A DNA stretch of 64,000 nt, taken from assembly GCF_000344615.1 (NCBI RefSeq), contig NZ_KB467824.1:4660461-4724460 (forward strand). The letters run 5' to 3'. Positions 55,084-63,940 of this stretch are shown here, in pieces. Numbering within the stretch: position 1 is the stretch's first letter; each line of letters opens with the position of its first letter. Under the pieces are notes generated by a model, which saw nothing but the letters and a program-made list of their open reading frames with translations, did no database searches and was not told the origin of the DNA. The position numbers and the translations under genes are program-made. Source of the stretch: Janthinobacterium sp. CG3. Its GTDB lineage: Bacteria > Pseudomonadota > Gammaproteobacteria > Burkholderiales > Burkholderiaceae_D.

Positions 55084-56229
55084 TTATTTCAGCCACAGGC
55101 GCATCGAGTCCCAGGCGCGGCCGAAGATGCTGGCCTGCGGCACCGTTTCCAGCGCCACCACCGGCAGTTCCAGCAACGCCTTGCCGTCGACCATCATTTT
55201 TAGCGAGCCGACGCGGCTGTTCTGCGCCAGCGGCGCGACCAGCGGGTCCTTGCGCTCGAGCAGCGGCTTCATCTTGGCGGCGACGCCCTTCGGCACCGTC
55301 ACCAGCACGTCGCCGGCGAAGCCGATCTTGACGGTGTTTTGCGAACCCTTCCACACTTCCGGCGTGGCGATGGCCTGGCCCTTCGAGTACAGCTTGACGG
55401 TGTCGAAGTTCTGGAAGCCCCAGTTCAGCAGCTTCTGGCTTTCCTGGGTGCGCGCCTGGTCCGAGGAGGTGCCCAGCACCACCGAGATCAGGCGGCGCTC
55501 GCCGGCGCCGCCGGGACGGCGCGCCGAGGCGATCATGCAGTAGCCGGCCGCTTCGGTGTGGCCGGTTTTCATGCCGTCGACGGTCGGGTCCAGCCACAGC
55601 AGGCGGTTGCGGTTCGGCTGGGTGATCTTGTTGTAGGTGAAGCTTTTCACCGAGTCGATCTTGTAGAACTCCGGGTAGTCGGCGATGACGCGCTTGGCCA
55701 GCACCGACAGGTCTTGCGCGGTCGAGTAGTTGTCGGCGCTCGGCAAGCCGTGCGGGTTGCCGAAGCGGGTCGATTTCATGCCCATGCGCGCCGCTTCGCG
55801 GTTCATCAGCGTGACGAAGGTGCCCTCGTCGCCGGCGACGGCCTCGGCCAGCGCGACGGCGGCGTCGTTGCCCGACTGGATCATCAAGCCGTGCAGCAGG
55901 TCGTCGATCGAGACCGGGGTGGCCGGGTCGATGAACATTTTCGAGCTGCTGGCGTCGACCTTCCAGGCCCGCGTCGAGACGTTGACCATCTGCTTGATGT
56001 CGAGCTTTTTCTCGCGCAGCGCGGCGAACGTCAGGTAGGCCGTCATGATTTTGGTCAGGGAGGCCGGTTCGACGCGCGCGTCCGGGTCCTGCGCGGCGAT
56101 GATCTGGCCGCTGGTGGCGTCGACCAGGATCCAGGACTTCGCCGCGATGGTCGGCGCCGGCACGCTTTGCGCGAATGCGGCGGACAGGAACAATACACTG
56201 GAGGCCAGTGCCGCTAAGAGTTTTTTCAT
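55084..56229 (-). CDS. D-alanyl-D-alanine carboxypeptidase (PBP5/6 family, DacA/DacC)
   Basis: 381 residues from ATG 56229 (MKKLLAALASSVLFLSAAFAQS, a cleavable signal peptide ending AFA-Q). Active-site triad of class C low-molecular-mass PBPs: SLTK (Ser57-Lys60), SGN (~121) and KTG in GMKTGHTEAAGY. The C-terminal ~90 residues form the beta-rich PBP5 domain, ending in an amphipathic helix (SIFGRAWDSMRLWLK) that anchors it to the inner membrane. It trims the terminal D-Ala from muropeptides. An N-terminal extension to 56355 is not signal-like and is rejected. Confidence 0.95.
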   Translation of the reverse strand: MKKLLAALASSVLFLSAAFAQSVPAPTIAAKSWILVDATSGQIIAAQDPDARVEPASLTKIMTAYLTFAALREKKLDIKQMVNVSTRAWKVDASSSKMFIDPATPVSIDDLLHGLMIQSGNDAAVALAEAVAGDEGTFVTLMNREAARMGMKSTRFGNPHGLPSADNYSTAQDLSVLAKRVIADYPEFYKIDSVKSFTYNKITQPNRNRLLWLDPTVDGMKTGHTEAAGYCMIASARRPGGAGERRLISVVLGTSSDQARTQESQKLLNWGFQNFDTVKLYSKGQAIATPEVWKGSQNTVKIGFAGDVLVTVPKGVAAKMKPLLERKDPLVAPLAQNSRVGSLKMMVDGKALLELPVVALETVPQASIFGRAWDSMRLWLK

Positions 56230-56324
56230 GGGGCTTGTATCGAAAAGTAAAGGGTGCCTAAGGCCATGCTGCTGCGGGGCAAGCTTGTGCATGGCCGATG
56301 GAAAAGAGCGACAATTATAGAGCC

Positions 56325-56966
56325 TTACGGCATGTCCGCGCCGCCCCTTTGCCACAGTTGCAGCACCAGCGACTTAATGTGCTGTAGTTTGCGGTGGAAA
56401 AAGTGGTCGGCGCCGGGAATGACGATCACCGCAATGTCTTGCGGCCGGGCCCATTCGAAGACGTCCCGCAGCGGGATGGTCTCGTCGAGTTCGCCGTGGA
56501 TCAGGATGCTGTCGGGGGGAATCGCCGGCATCGCCCATTTGCCGGCGGCGCTGCCGATCAGCACCAGGCGCTCGGCCGGCGTGCCGGCGGCGTCCAGCCG
56601 CTGTTGCAGCTGCGCCTGGACGAAGGTGCCGAAGGAAAAACCGGCCAGCGCCACCGGCAGGCCCGGATGCTGCGCCTGCATATGCGCCAGCAACAGCGCC
56701 ATGTCGTCGGTTTCGCCGTGGCCGTGGTCGTGCACGCCCTCGGAGGCGCCGACGCCGCGGAAGTTGATGCGCGCGGCGACGTAGCCGAGCGCGACGAAGG
56801 TGCGCGCCAGCGTCTGCGCCACCTTGTTGTCCATGGTGCCGCCGTACAGCGGGTGCGGGTGCGCCACCAGGGCGATGCCGCGCGGCGCGCCGGCCGGGTG
56901 GTCGAGCAAGCCCTCGATGTTGCCGGCGTGGCCGGCGAGGGTGAATTTTTCTGAGTTTTTATTCAT
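56325..56966 (-). CDS. alpha/beta hydrolase (dienelactone hydrolase-like)
   Basis: 213 residues. GIALVAHPHPLYGGTMDNKVAQTLARTF, LVALAGFSFGTFVQA-type nucleophile elbow (GFSFG, Ser ~110), and an acid/His pair in the C-terminal IVIPGADHFFH. A cytosolic single-domain hydrolase of the KANL3/Tex30-like 'alpha/beta hydrolase' type. ATG at 56966; 28 bp downstream of the ferredoxin stop, so the two may be co-transcribed. Confidence 0.86.
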   Translation of the reverse strand: MNKNSEKFTLAGHAGNIEGLLDHPAGAPRGIALVAHPHPLYGGTMDNKVAQTLARTFVALGYVAARINFRGVGASEGVHDHGHGETDDMALLLAHMQAQHPGLPVALAGFSFGTFVQAQLQQRLDAAGTPAERLVLIGSAAGKWAMPAIPPDSILIHGELDETIPLRDVFEWARPQDIAVIVIPGADHFFHRKLQHIKSLVLQLWQRGGADMP

Positions 56967-56994
56967 GTTGTATAGTCGGTGGGCACGGGGGAGG

Positions 56995-57312
56995 TCAGAT
57001 CTTCAGGCGTTCGACGACGTTGCCGCCGACCAGGTGGCTGTCGACGATTTCGTCGATGTCGCTGGTGTCGACGAAGGTGTACCAGGTGCCTTCCGGGTAG
57101 ACCACCATGACCGGGCCCTCCTCGCAGCGGTCCAGGCAGCCGGCCTGGTTGATGCGCACCTTGCCGGCGCCGTTGATGTTGAGTTCCTTGCAGCGCTTCT
57201 TGGCGTGCTTCTGGGCCGCCTCGGCGCCGTGGTCGCCGCAGCTGTTGCGGCCGTCGTCGCGTTTGTTCAGGCAAAAGAAAACGTGGCGTTCGAAATAGGG
57301 TGTGTCGCTCAT
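56995..57312 (-). CDS. thioredoxin-like [2Fe-2S] ferredoxin
   Basis: 105 residues from ATG 57312 (MSDTPYFERHVFFCLNKRDD). Thioredoxin-fold ferredoxin (2Fe-2S, Aquifex Fd4 type): first Cys in FFCLNKR, then SCGDHG, then INQAGCLDRCEEGPVMVVYPEG with the last two ligands. Electron carrier of unknown partner; RfbH needs a ferredoxin-type donor, but the distance gives no support. AAGG precedes the ATG. Confidence 0.92.
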   Translation of the reverse strand: MSDTPYFERHVFFCLNKRDDGRNSCGDHGAEAAQKHAKKRCKELNINGAGKVRINQAGCLDRCEEGPVMVVYPEGTWYTFVDTSDIDEIVDSHLVGGNVVERLKI

Positions 57313-57394
57313 GGGGTGCCTTGTGCGGGTTCGTCGATGCGCCATGATACCGCGTCGCCGCCGCCATCGTCGCGGGCGGGGGCGCGCACGCGCG

Positions 57395-58534
57395 TCAAGG
57401 CCGGTTCAGCTTGTGCGAGCGCAGTGCCAAGAACCACAGCGCGAAAAACGGCCACAGCAGCGAGAGGAATTGCGCCGCGCCGTTGAAGTTGAGGAAGCGC
57501 CCCTGCACCCAGCTTTGCAGCGTCGCCATGAAGTAGGGGTTGAGCGGCGTGGTGTTGACGATGATCAGGCTCAGCAGCAAGGTCGCGGCCGCCACCCGGC
57601 GCTGCGCCTGCGCCGGCGCGAAGGCCAGCCCGCCCAGCATGATCAGGCCGATGACGAAGCCGCCCTGGGCCCCGGGCGTGACCCAAACGAAGGCGTTTTC
57701 CGGCGCGAACAGCAGCGCGCTGGCCAGCGTCTTGACCAGCACCGCGGCGGCGATCAGGCCCAGCGCCAGGCGCGCCTTCGGCGCCGAACGGCGCAGCAGG
57801 CACAGCATGGCCAGCACCGCGCCGGTCATGCCGCAGGCGGTGATGATGGTCTCCGACAGCCAGTACTGCTCGACCGTCAGCACCGTGTCCGGGCGCAGGT
57901 AGGCGGCCAGGTCGATGTCGACGCCGGCCAGCGCCGACAGCCATTCCGACAGGATCGGCAGCAACTGGCCCAGGCCGAACAGATAGCCCTGCGGGTAGAT
58001 TTGCGCCAGCGGCCACAGCGCCAGCAGCACCAGGCCCTGGCTGGCGTGCTGGGCGAACCAGCGCTGGCGCAGCCGGTACAGGTGGCTGTGGTCGAGCAGC
58101 TTCCTGGCCGACAGCGCGCCCAGCACCGCGCCGACGCAGGCGCCGGCGGCGTTGGTGAAAAAGTCCAGGTTCGACGGCACCCGGCTCGGCAGGTAGGATT
58201 GCACCGCCTCCATCGCGCCCGACACCAGCATGCCGCAGGCGCTGGCCAGCAGCACCGCGACGACGCCGCGGCAGCGCGGGTAGCACGAATACACCAGCAG
58301 CGCGCCGAACGGGATGTAGCCGAGGATGTTGATGCCGACGTCGAACTTGGTCCAGTAGCGCGGCATGTCCAGGTGTTCGAGGAAGGTCAGCGGCGGCAGG
58401 CCGCTGTTGCGCCAGCCGGCGAACGGAAACCAGCTGGCGTAGACGATCAGCAGCAGATAGGCCAGCAGCGCCGCGCGCGCCGCCGGCGAGGCCTGGCTGC
58501 CGACGGTCGGGATGGGGGTGGCGGGTTCGGTCAT
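57395..58534 (-). CDS. VanZ family membrane protein
   Basis: 379 residues. The N-terminal VanZ domain has several membrane helices (ALLAYLLLIVYASWFPF; KFDVGINILGYIPFGALLVYS; AGACVGAVLGALSARKLLDH) and the C-terminal half adds four or five more. Role unknown; VanZ itself gives low-level teicoplanin resistance. ATGA overlap with the lipoprotein gene puts it in the same leftward operon as the lipid-transport genes, which would fit an envelope function. Confidence 0.87.
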   Translation of the reverse strand: MTEPATPIPTVGSQASPAARAALLAYLLLIVYASWFPFAGWRNSGLPPLTFLEHLDMPRYWTKFDVGINILGYIPFGALLVYSCYPRCRGVVAVLLASACGMLVSGAMEAVQSYLPSRVPSNLDFFTNAAGACVGAVLGALSARKLLDHSHLYRLRQRWFAQHASQGLVLLALWPLAQIYPQGYLFGLGQLLPILSEWLSALAGVDIDLAAYLRPDTVLTVEQYWLSETIITACGMTGAVLAMLCLLRRSAPKARLALGLIAAAVLVKTLASALLFAPENAFVWVTPGAQGGFVIGLIMLGGLAFAPAQAQRRVAAATLLLSLIIVNTTPLNPYFMATLQSWVQGRFLNFNGAAQFLSLLWPFFALWFLALRSHKLNRP

Positions 58535-59157
58535 TCTTTCCGCAACGGCAGTGCGGCCAGCCAGGCGATGATGTCGGCGGCGACCGCGTCGGACGCCGCC
58601 GCCAGCGCCTTGGCGCCGCCCAGCGCGTCGGCGCTGGCGGCGGCGCTGTCGCGGCTGAAGGTGCGCTGGTCGACCAGGCGGTGGTTGCGGAACAGCGAGG
58701 CGCGCAGCGTCAGCCGGCCGCTGCTCCGGCTCTGGCTGTCGAAGGTGTGCGAGAAGTCGTCGACCTCGACGCGCAGCAGGCCGGCGCCGGCGGCCGCGTC
58801 GGTGGTCGCGAGCACCTTCACGCCGCTTTGGGCGATGCGCGACTTCAGGCGCGCGCCGAGCAACTGCAGCGGCGGGCTGTTCCAGCGGTTGTGCGCGTAC
58901 GGCCTCGATTGCTGGGCGTCGGCGTACAGCAAGCGGTAGTACATGCGCTGGCTGTCCAGCCAGGACGGCCCGGTGACGTCGGCCACCACCAGCGCCGAAG
59001 CGGCGGCGCCGTTGGCGTCGGCCGGCGCCGCCGCGCCGGGCGGCGGGCCGAAGTCGTACAGCGTGGTCGTCGGCGGGGCGCTGGCGCAGCCGCCCAGCGT
59101 GGCGGCGGCCAGGGCTAGGGCCAGCGTGGCCAGGCGGCGGGTCGGGGTGGTGGTCAT
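58531..59157 (-). CDS. ABC-type transport auxiliary lipoprotein (PqiC/ABC_trans_aux-like)
   Basis: 208 residues. Signal peptide with lipobox LGGC (MTTTPTRRLATLALALAAATLGGCAS), then TLYDFGPPPG and ...DVTGPSWLDSQRMYYRLLYADAQQSRPYAHNRW, characteristic of the auxiliary lipoprotein family (PF03886-type). It is the partner of MlaD-like proteins in MCE transport systems (compare PqiC). Encoded 8 bp after the MlaD-like gene and overlapping vanZ by 4 bp. Confidence 0.88.
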   Translation of the reverse strand: MTTTPTRRLATLALALAAATLGGCASAPPTTTLYDFGPPPGAAAPADANGAAASALVVADVTGPSWLDSQRMYYRLLYADAQQSRPYAHNRWNSPPLQLLGARLKSRIAQSGVKVLATTDAAAGAGLLRVEVDDFSHTFDSQSRSSGRLTLRASLFRNHRLVDQRTFSRDSAAASADALGGAKALAAASDAVAADIIAWLAALPLRKE

Positions 59158-59165
59158 GGTGCTCC

Positions 59166-60122
59166 TTATTGTGGTGCCGTGAAACCGGCTTCGCCCGGGC
59201 CGGGCGGCACTTCCGGCGCGCCGAACAGGATGCTTTGCGGGCGCTCGTTGAGGCCTTCCATGGTGCGCTTGAGCACCCGCATGGAGGAGCGCGCCTCGTC
59301 GCTCAAGTCGATCACGTGCGGCAGCGTGTCGAGTTCGATGCTGGCGGTGATCGCCTCGACCGACAGGCCGACCCGGTCGACCGTGCCGGTGATCTGGTCG
59401 AGGGTGCCGCCGGGCGCTTGCAGCCGGTTCCCCAGCGCCTCGTAGTTCCTGGCCATTTTGCTGACGTCGGCGCCGGCGCCGGCCACCGCGTCCAGGCTGC
59501 GCTGCGCCTGCGCCGTCAGTTCGGGCAGCTTGGCCAGCGTTGGCGCCAGTTGCCGCGGGATCGCGCCGAAGGCGTCGGCGGCCTTGCTGACGTCGCGGAA
59601 GGCGCCCAGCATCACCTGCTGGTTGGCCGGGCTGACCAGTTCGTTCACCTTGGCCGTCAGCGCCTCGGCCTGGTCGAGAATCTTCTTGCCGCGTTTTTCC
59701 AGCTGGTCGAACAGGCCGGGGCGCAGCGGGATGCGCGACGGGCTGTCGGCGCTGGTGGCCAGGCGCTTCGAGCCGACCAGCTCGTCGTCCAACTGGACGT
59801 AGGCGATCCCGGTCACGCCTTGGTAGCCGAGCGAGGCGTAGGTGGTCTCGGTCACCGGCGTGCCCTTGTCGACGCTCAGGTGGACCAGGATCTGGCCGGT
59901 CACCTTCGGGTCGAAATCGATGGCGTCGACCTTGCCCACCTCCAGCCCGCGGTAGCGCACCGCCGCCTGCGCGTTCAGGCCGGGCACCGACATCGTGGTG
60001 GCCAGCAGGTAGGGTTCGCGCTCGACCCGGTCGCGGTTGAACCAGACCCCGAACAACACCGCCGCCGCCAAAAGGACGATGGTGAAGAAGCCTGTCATCA
60101 ATGCGTGCGATCGGTTTTCCAT
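59166..60122 (-). CDS. MlaD/MCE family lipid-transport protein
   Basis: 318 residues. N-terminal signal-anchor (HALMTGFFTIVLLAAAVLFGVWF), then one MCE domain (~40-118; TMSVPGLNAQAAVRYRGLEVGKVDAIDF and GYQGVTGIAYVQLDDE), then a helical C-terminal region. Longer than E. coli MlaD (183) because of the ~200-residue helical tail, as in the LetB/PqiB-like or larger MlaD group. It forms the periplasmic hexameric ring that carries phospholipids. The start ATG overlaps the stop of the ATPase by one base (TAATG). Confidence 0.93.
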   Translation of the reverse strand: MENRSHALMTGFFTIVLLAAAVLFGVWFNRDRVEREPYLLATTMSVPGLNAQAAVRYRGLEVGKVDAIDFDPKVTGQILVHLSVDKGTPVTETTYASLGYQGVTGIAYVQLDDELVGSKRLATSADSPSRIPLRPGLFDQLEKRGKKILDQAEALTAKVNELVSPANQQVMLGAFRDVSKAADAFGAIPRQLAPTLAKLPELTAQAQRSLDAVAGAGADVSKMARNYEALGNRLQAPGGTLDQITGTVDRVGLSVEAITASIELDTLPHVIDLSDEARSSMRVLKRTMEGLNERPQSILFGAPEVPPGPGEAGFTAPQ

Positions 60123-60970
60123 TACACCTCCGGTTTCTGTTCAGCGCGGCGCTCGTCGAGCACCGCCAGCGCGCGTTGACCGCGGTCGCCGAGGAAAAAT
60201 TGTTTGATAAACGGGTGATCGACGCGGATCACCTCGCGCGTCGGGCCGATGGCGATGACGTGTTTTTCGGCCAGCACGGCGATCCGCGTCGACAGCGCGA
60301 ACAGCGTGTCGAGGTCGTGCGTGACCATCACCACCGTCAGGCCCAGCTCGCGGTGCAGCGACTGGATCAGCGCCACGAAGGTTTCCGACAGGTCCGGGTC
60401 GAGCCCGGCGGTGGGTTCGTCGAGGAACAGCAGTTTCGGCTCCAGCGCCAGCGCGCGCGCCAGCGCGACCCGCTTGATCATGCCGCCGGACAGGTCGGAC
60501 GGCATCTTGTTGGCGTGCTCCGGCCCCAGTCCGACCATATTCATCTTCAACAAGACGGCGTCGCGGATCAAGTCCTCGGGCAGCGCGCGCAGTTCGCGCA
60601 TCGGTTGCGCGACGTTGTCGAACACCGTCAGCGCCGAATACAGCGCGCCCTGCTGGAACAGCATGCCCCAGTGGTTGCGCAACTGCTGCAGGTGTTCGGA
60701 GTCGGCCTGGCTGATGTCCTCGCCGAACACCCGCACGCAGCCGCGCGAGGGCCGCTCCAGCCCTAGCATCTGGCGCAGCAGCACGGTCTTGCCGGTGCCG
60801 GAGCCGCCGACGATCGACAGGATCTCGCCGCGCTCGATGGCCAGGTTCAGGTCCTGGTGCACCACGGTGCGGCCGAACTTGGTCCACAGATTGCTGATCT
60901 CGACCACCGGGGCGTCGCCGTCCAGGCTGAAGGCGCCCTCGGCGCCGCAATGGCTTGCGCCCGCCTGCAT
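60122..60970 (-). CDS. MlaF-like ABC transporter ATP-binding protein
   Basis: 282 residues from ATG 60970. Walker A GGSGTGKTVLLRQ, Q-loop LFQQGALYS, ABC signature LSGGMIKRVALARALA, Walker B LLFLDEPTAGLDP and the H-loop VTHDLDTLF. The first ~20 residues are an extra tail absent from E. coli MlaF. Energises lipid transfer with the MlaE-like permease. TGATG coupling with the permease gene upstream and TAATG with the MCE gene downstream. The long open frame reaching 61636 is a shadow of the permease gene. Confidence 0.93.
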   Translation of the reverse strand: MQAGASHCGAEGAFSLDGDAPVVEISNLWTKFGRTVVHQDLNLAIERGEILSIVGGSGTGKTVLLRQMLGLERPSRGCVRVFGEDISQADSEHLQQLRNHWGMLFQQGALYSALTVFDNVAQPMRELRALPEDLIRDAVLLKMNMVGLGPEHANKMPSDLSGGMIKRVALARALALEPKLLFLDEPTAGLDPDLSETFVALIQSLHRELGLTVVMVTHDLDTLFALSTRIAVLAEKHVIAIGPTREVIRVDHPFIKQFFLGDRGQRALAVLDERRAEQKPEV

Positions 60971-62100
60971 CAGTAGCCCACGCCGTTGAAGACGATGGCG
61001 AACACGGCGTCGGCCAGGATCACCACGGTGATCGCCGTGACCACGGCGGTGGTGGTGCCGCGCCCCAGGCTTTCGGTGTTGGCCTTGATGCGCAGCCCGA
61101 AGTGGCAGGACACCAGCGCGATCAGGCTGCCGAACACCACGCCCTTGCCCAGGCCGATCAGGTAGTTCGCCAGCGGCACCGCGTCCGGCAGCTTCTGGAT
61201 GAAGTAGCGCGACGACAGGTTCAGTTCGATCTTGGCCGCCACCATGCCGCCGATGAGCGCGGCGGTGTCGGTCCAGATCACCAGCAGCGGCATCGAGATG
61301 GCCAGGGCCAGCACCTTTGGCATGATCAGGCGGAAGCCGTGCGAAATGCCCATCACCAGCATCGCGTCGAGTTCCTCGGTGACGCGCATCACGCCCAGCT
61401 GCGCGGTAATGGAGGAGCCGGAGCGCCCGGCCACCAGGATCGCCGCCAGCAGCGGGCCGAGTTCGCGGATCACGCTCATGCCGAGCAGGTTGACCAGGTA
61501 AATGTCGCCGCCGAAGGCGCGCAACTGCTGCGCCGACAGGTAGGACAGCACCACGCCGATCAGGAAGCCGACCAGGGCGGTGATGCCGAGCGCCTGGAAG
61601 CCGGCGTGGTAGATGTTGGCGGAGATTTCGCGCCACGGCCCGCGCGCCGGACGGCGCAGGAAGCGCCCGAGGTCTTGCACCACCTGGCCGACCAGGGCGA
61701 TAAAGGCCGCCATGTGCTCGAAGAAGGAGAGCATTTTGAGGCCCAGCAGCATCACCGAGGTCAGGCGCGCCTTGCGGCTGCGCGGCACTTCGATGCCGCC
61801 GGCCTGCTCGATGCGCTTGAAGAATTCCTCCTGGGCCGGCGCCAATTGCAGTTGCTTGGGCCGGGCCTTGTCCCAGGTGTTCCAGAACAGTTGGGCGCCG
61901 ATGTGGTCCATGCTGTCGATCTGGCGCAGGTCCCAGGCCACGCCGGCGTCGCCCTGCAGCGGCTTGAGCTGCGCGGCGATGCCGGCCATCGCGTCGCCCT
62001 GCGCCAGCGCGTGGACCTGCCAGGTGCCGCTGGCGCTCACCGCGCGCGTCGTTTTGGCGTTGGGGTCGAGGGTCAGGGTAGGCGCTTGTGAAATTGGCAT
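60970..62100 (-). CDS. MlaE-like ABC permease with N-terminal STAS domain
   Basis: 376 residues. Residues ~1-105 are a STAS-type domain (AGVAWDLRQIDSMDHIGAQLFWNTWDK), normally a separate MlaB protein, so this is a natural MlaB-MlaE fusion. The permease part has five membrane segments with GFLIGVVLSYLSAQQL, GMSVIRELGPLLAAILVAGRSGSSITAQLG and MGISHGFRLIMPKVLALAI. First gene of the leftward MlaE-F-D-lipoprotein-VanZ operon. Confidence 0.93.
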   Translation of the reverse strand: MPISQAPTLTLDPNAKTTRAVSASGTWQVHALAQGDAMAGIAAQLKPLQGDAGVAWDLRQIDSMDHIGAQLFWNTWDKARPKQLQLAPAQEEFFKRIEQAGGIEVPRSRKARLTSVMLLGLKMLSFFEHMAAFIALVGQVVQDLGRFLRRPARGPWREISANIYHAGFQALGITALVGFLIGVVLSYLSAQQLRAFGGDIYLVNLLGMSVIRELGPLLAAILVAGRSGSSITAQLGVMRVTEELDAMLVMGISHGFRLIMPKVLALAISMPLLVIWTDTAALIGGMVAAKIELNLSSRYFIQKLPDAVPLANYLIGLGKGVVFGSLIALVSCHFGLRIKANTESLGRGTTTAVVTAITVVILADAVFAIVFNGVGY

Positions 62101-62158
62101 GGCCTCAGTTTAAGGGAGATTGGCGCGGACCGCCACCGCTGTTCATAGCGGCGCCGGC

Positions 62159-63667
62159 TCAGGCGGCCAAATGGCGCGCCTGGCGCTGCGGGATCGACGC
62201 CTCGGCGCGCTGCGCCGGCGCCGCCGCGCTCTTCGCCTTGGTGCCGCCGGAATCGCGGCCGGCGTAGTCGCTGGCCAGCAGCAGGTTCGCCTCGAGCAGG
62301 CTCATGCCGCGGCTTTGCAGCCATTGCGACACCAGGCTGGCCAGGCGGTCGAGCGCGATGCGGTGGGTGGCGTCGGTCTTCGCGTACAGCCAGTCGGAGA
62401 AGTCCATGAAGTTCTCGAACGGCGCCTCACCCATCACGTGCAGCACGGTGTTGGCGAAGCGGCCCGAGTTGGCCACCAGGTCCCAGTAGCGGGCGAAGCG
62501 CACCAGCCGCTGCATCGTCATGAAGTCGATCTGCTGGTTGGCCAGGATGGTGTAGGGCGGGTGCGGGTCGAACACCAGGCCGTAGGTGTCGGTGTGGCGG
62601 ATGATGGGCGTGCCGCGCAGGCGCTTGAGGATGCCGAACTGGATCTCGTGCGGCTTCAGCTCGACCAGGCGGTTGAAGCCGCGGGCGAAACTGGCGACGT
62701 CCTCGCCCGGCAGGCCGGCGATCAGGTCGACGTGCAAATGGGCGTGCGACTGCTCGCACAGCCAGCGGATGTTCTCGGCGGCCTTCTGGTTGTCCTGCTT
62801 GCGGCTGACCAGCGCCTGCACTGCCGGATTGAAGCTCTGGATGCCGATCTCGAACTGCAGCGCGCCGGGCGGAAACTTGCTGATGCCATCCTTGAGCGCG
62901 TCCGGCAGGTGGTCGGGCACCAGTTCGAAGTGGGCGTACACCGGATCGTCCGGATCGGCCTCCAGCTTATCGAGGAAGAACTGCATGATCTTCAGGCTGG
63001 TCTTGATGTTCAGGTTGAAGGTGCGGTCGACGAACTTGAACAGGCGGGCGCCGCGCGCGTGCAGCGCCTCCATCTCCGCCAGGAAGGGATCGAGGCTAAA
63101 CGGCCAGGCGGTCTTGTCCAGCGCCGACAGGCAAAACTCGCACTTGAACGGGCAGCCGCGCGAGGCCTCTACATATAAGGTACGGTTCTTGATGTCGTCG
63201 TCGGTATATAAGGAGTAGGGCAGCTTCAGTTCGGCCAGCGGCGCTTGCACCCCGGCGTGGATCTTCATGATCGGCTTGGGGCCGTTGAGAATTTCGCCGC
63301 ACAGCTTGGGGAAGGTCACGTCGCCCCAGCCGGTGATCAAATAGTCTGCCGCCTGGACGATGGCCTGCTCGCCCGGCTCGTATGACACCTCCGGCCCGCC
63401 CAGCACGACGACCACCTCCGGCGCCACCCGCTTGAGCATCGCCACCACCTTGGTGGTTTCCTCGACGTTCCATATATAGACGCCGAAACCGACGATGCGC
63501 GGCTTGTGCAGCAAGATGCGCTCGACGATCTCGGTGGTCTTGGTGCCGATCACGAATTCCTGCAAGCGGGTGCGCTCCTGCAGCGCTCCCATGTTCGCCA
63601 TTAAATAGCGCAGACCCAGCGAGGCATGGGTGTAGCGGGCATTGAGGGTGGAGAGCAGGATGGTCAT
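62159..63667 (-). CDS. B12-binding domain radical SAM protein (DUF4080 type)
   Basis: 502 residues from ATG 63667 (MTILLSTLNARYTHASLGLRYLMANM); an in-frame TTG at 63679 is the alternative. The N-terminal B12-binding Rossmann domain holds VVVVLGGPEVSYEPGE. The radical SAM core has the Fe-S ligands in ASRGCPFKCEFCLSALDK (CxxxCxxC). A C-terminal DUF4080-like helical domain follows. It probably acts as a radical methylase or related enzyme on an unknown substrate; relatives are widespread in Proteobacteria. Monocistronic, upstream of and divergent from the rRNA operon. Confidence 0.9.
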   Translation of the reverse strand: MTILLSTLNARYTHASLGLRYLMANMGALQERTRLQEFVIGTKTTEIVERILLHKPRIVGFGVYIWNVEETTKVVAMLKRVAPEVVVVLGGPEVSYEPGEQAIVQAADYLITGWGDVTFPKLCGEILNGPKPIMKIHAGVQAPLAELKLPYSLYTDDDIKNRTLYVEASRGCPFKCEFCLSALDKTAWPFSLDPFLAEMEALHARGARLFKFVDRTFNLNIKTSLKIMQFFLDKLEADPDDPVYAHFELVPDHLPDALKDGISKFPPGALQFEIGIQSFNPAVQALVSRKQDNQKAAENIRWLCEQSHAHLHVDLIAGLPGEDVASFARGFNRLVELKPHEIQFGILKRLRGTPIIRHTDTYGLVFDPHPPYTILANQQIDFMTMQRLVRFARYWDLVANSGRFANTVLHVMGEAPFENFMDFSDWLYAKTDATHRIALDRLASLVSQWLQSRGMSLLEANLLLASDYAGRDSGGTKAKSAAAPAQRAEASIPQRQARHLAA

Positions 63668-63732
63668 GACGGGCTTCAAAAACGGGGAAAGCAGCCATTT
63701 TACGCTGCCGCCCCACTTCGCCCGGATAAAGC

Positions 63733-63761
63733 TTGCTTAGTGGCCGCGCCTTCGCTATAGT
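63733..63761 (+). promoter_or_regulatory. candidate upstream rrn promoter
   Basis: TTGCTT (63733-63738), a 17-nt spacer, TATAGT (63756-63761; five of six consensus bases). Confidence 0.4.
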
Positions 63762-63836
63762 TCGCCTCCCCAATGAGCGGCAGCAGATGCCGGGCAAAAA
63801 GGGCCGGTCGGAAACGACGGGTAGCGAAAATAGAAG

Positions 63837-63865
63837 TTGACGAAACAAGCGAAACGCTTCATACT
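63837..63865 (+). promoter_or_regulatory. candidate main rrn promoter
   Basis: TTGACG (63837-63842; five of six), a 17-nt spacer, CATACT (63860-63865; four of six). Located about 65 bp before the boxA-like element. Confidence 0.55.
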
Positions 63866-63928
63866 CTTTCTTCTTCGCGGCAGACAAACAAAACGCTTTG
63901 TCAGCAAGCCGCAGGCAGTGCCGAACAA

Positions 63929-63940
63929 GTTCTTTAACAA
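63929..63940 (+). promoter_or_regulatory. boxA-like antitermination element
   Basis: GTTCTTTAACAA resembles the rrn boxA consensus (TGCTCTTTAACAA). In rRNA operons this site recruits NusB/NusE for antitermination. Confidence 0.6.

Noticed and set aside
60122..61636. Minus-strand 504-codon frame as one long ABC protein
   Set aside because: The ATPase starts at ATG 60970; the rest lies inside the permease gene in another frame.
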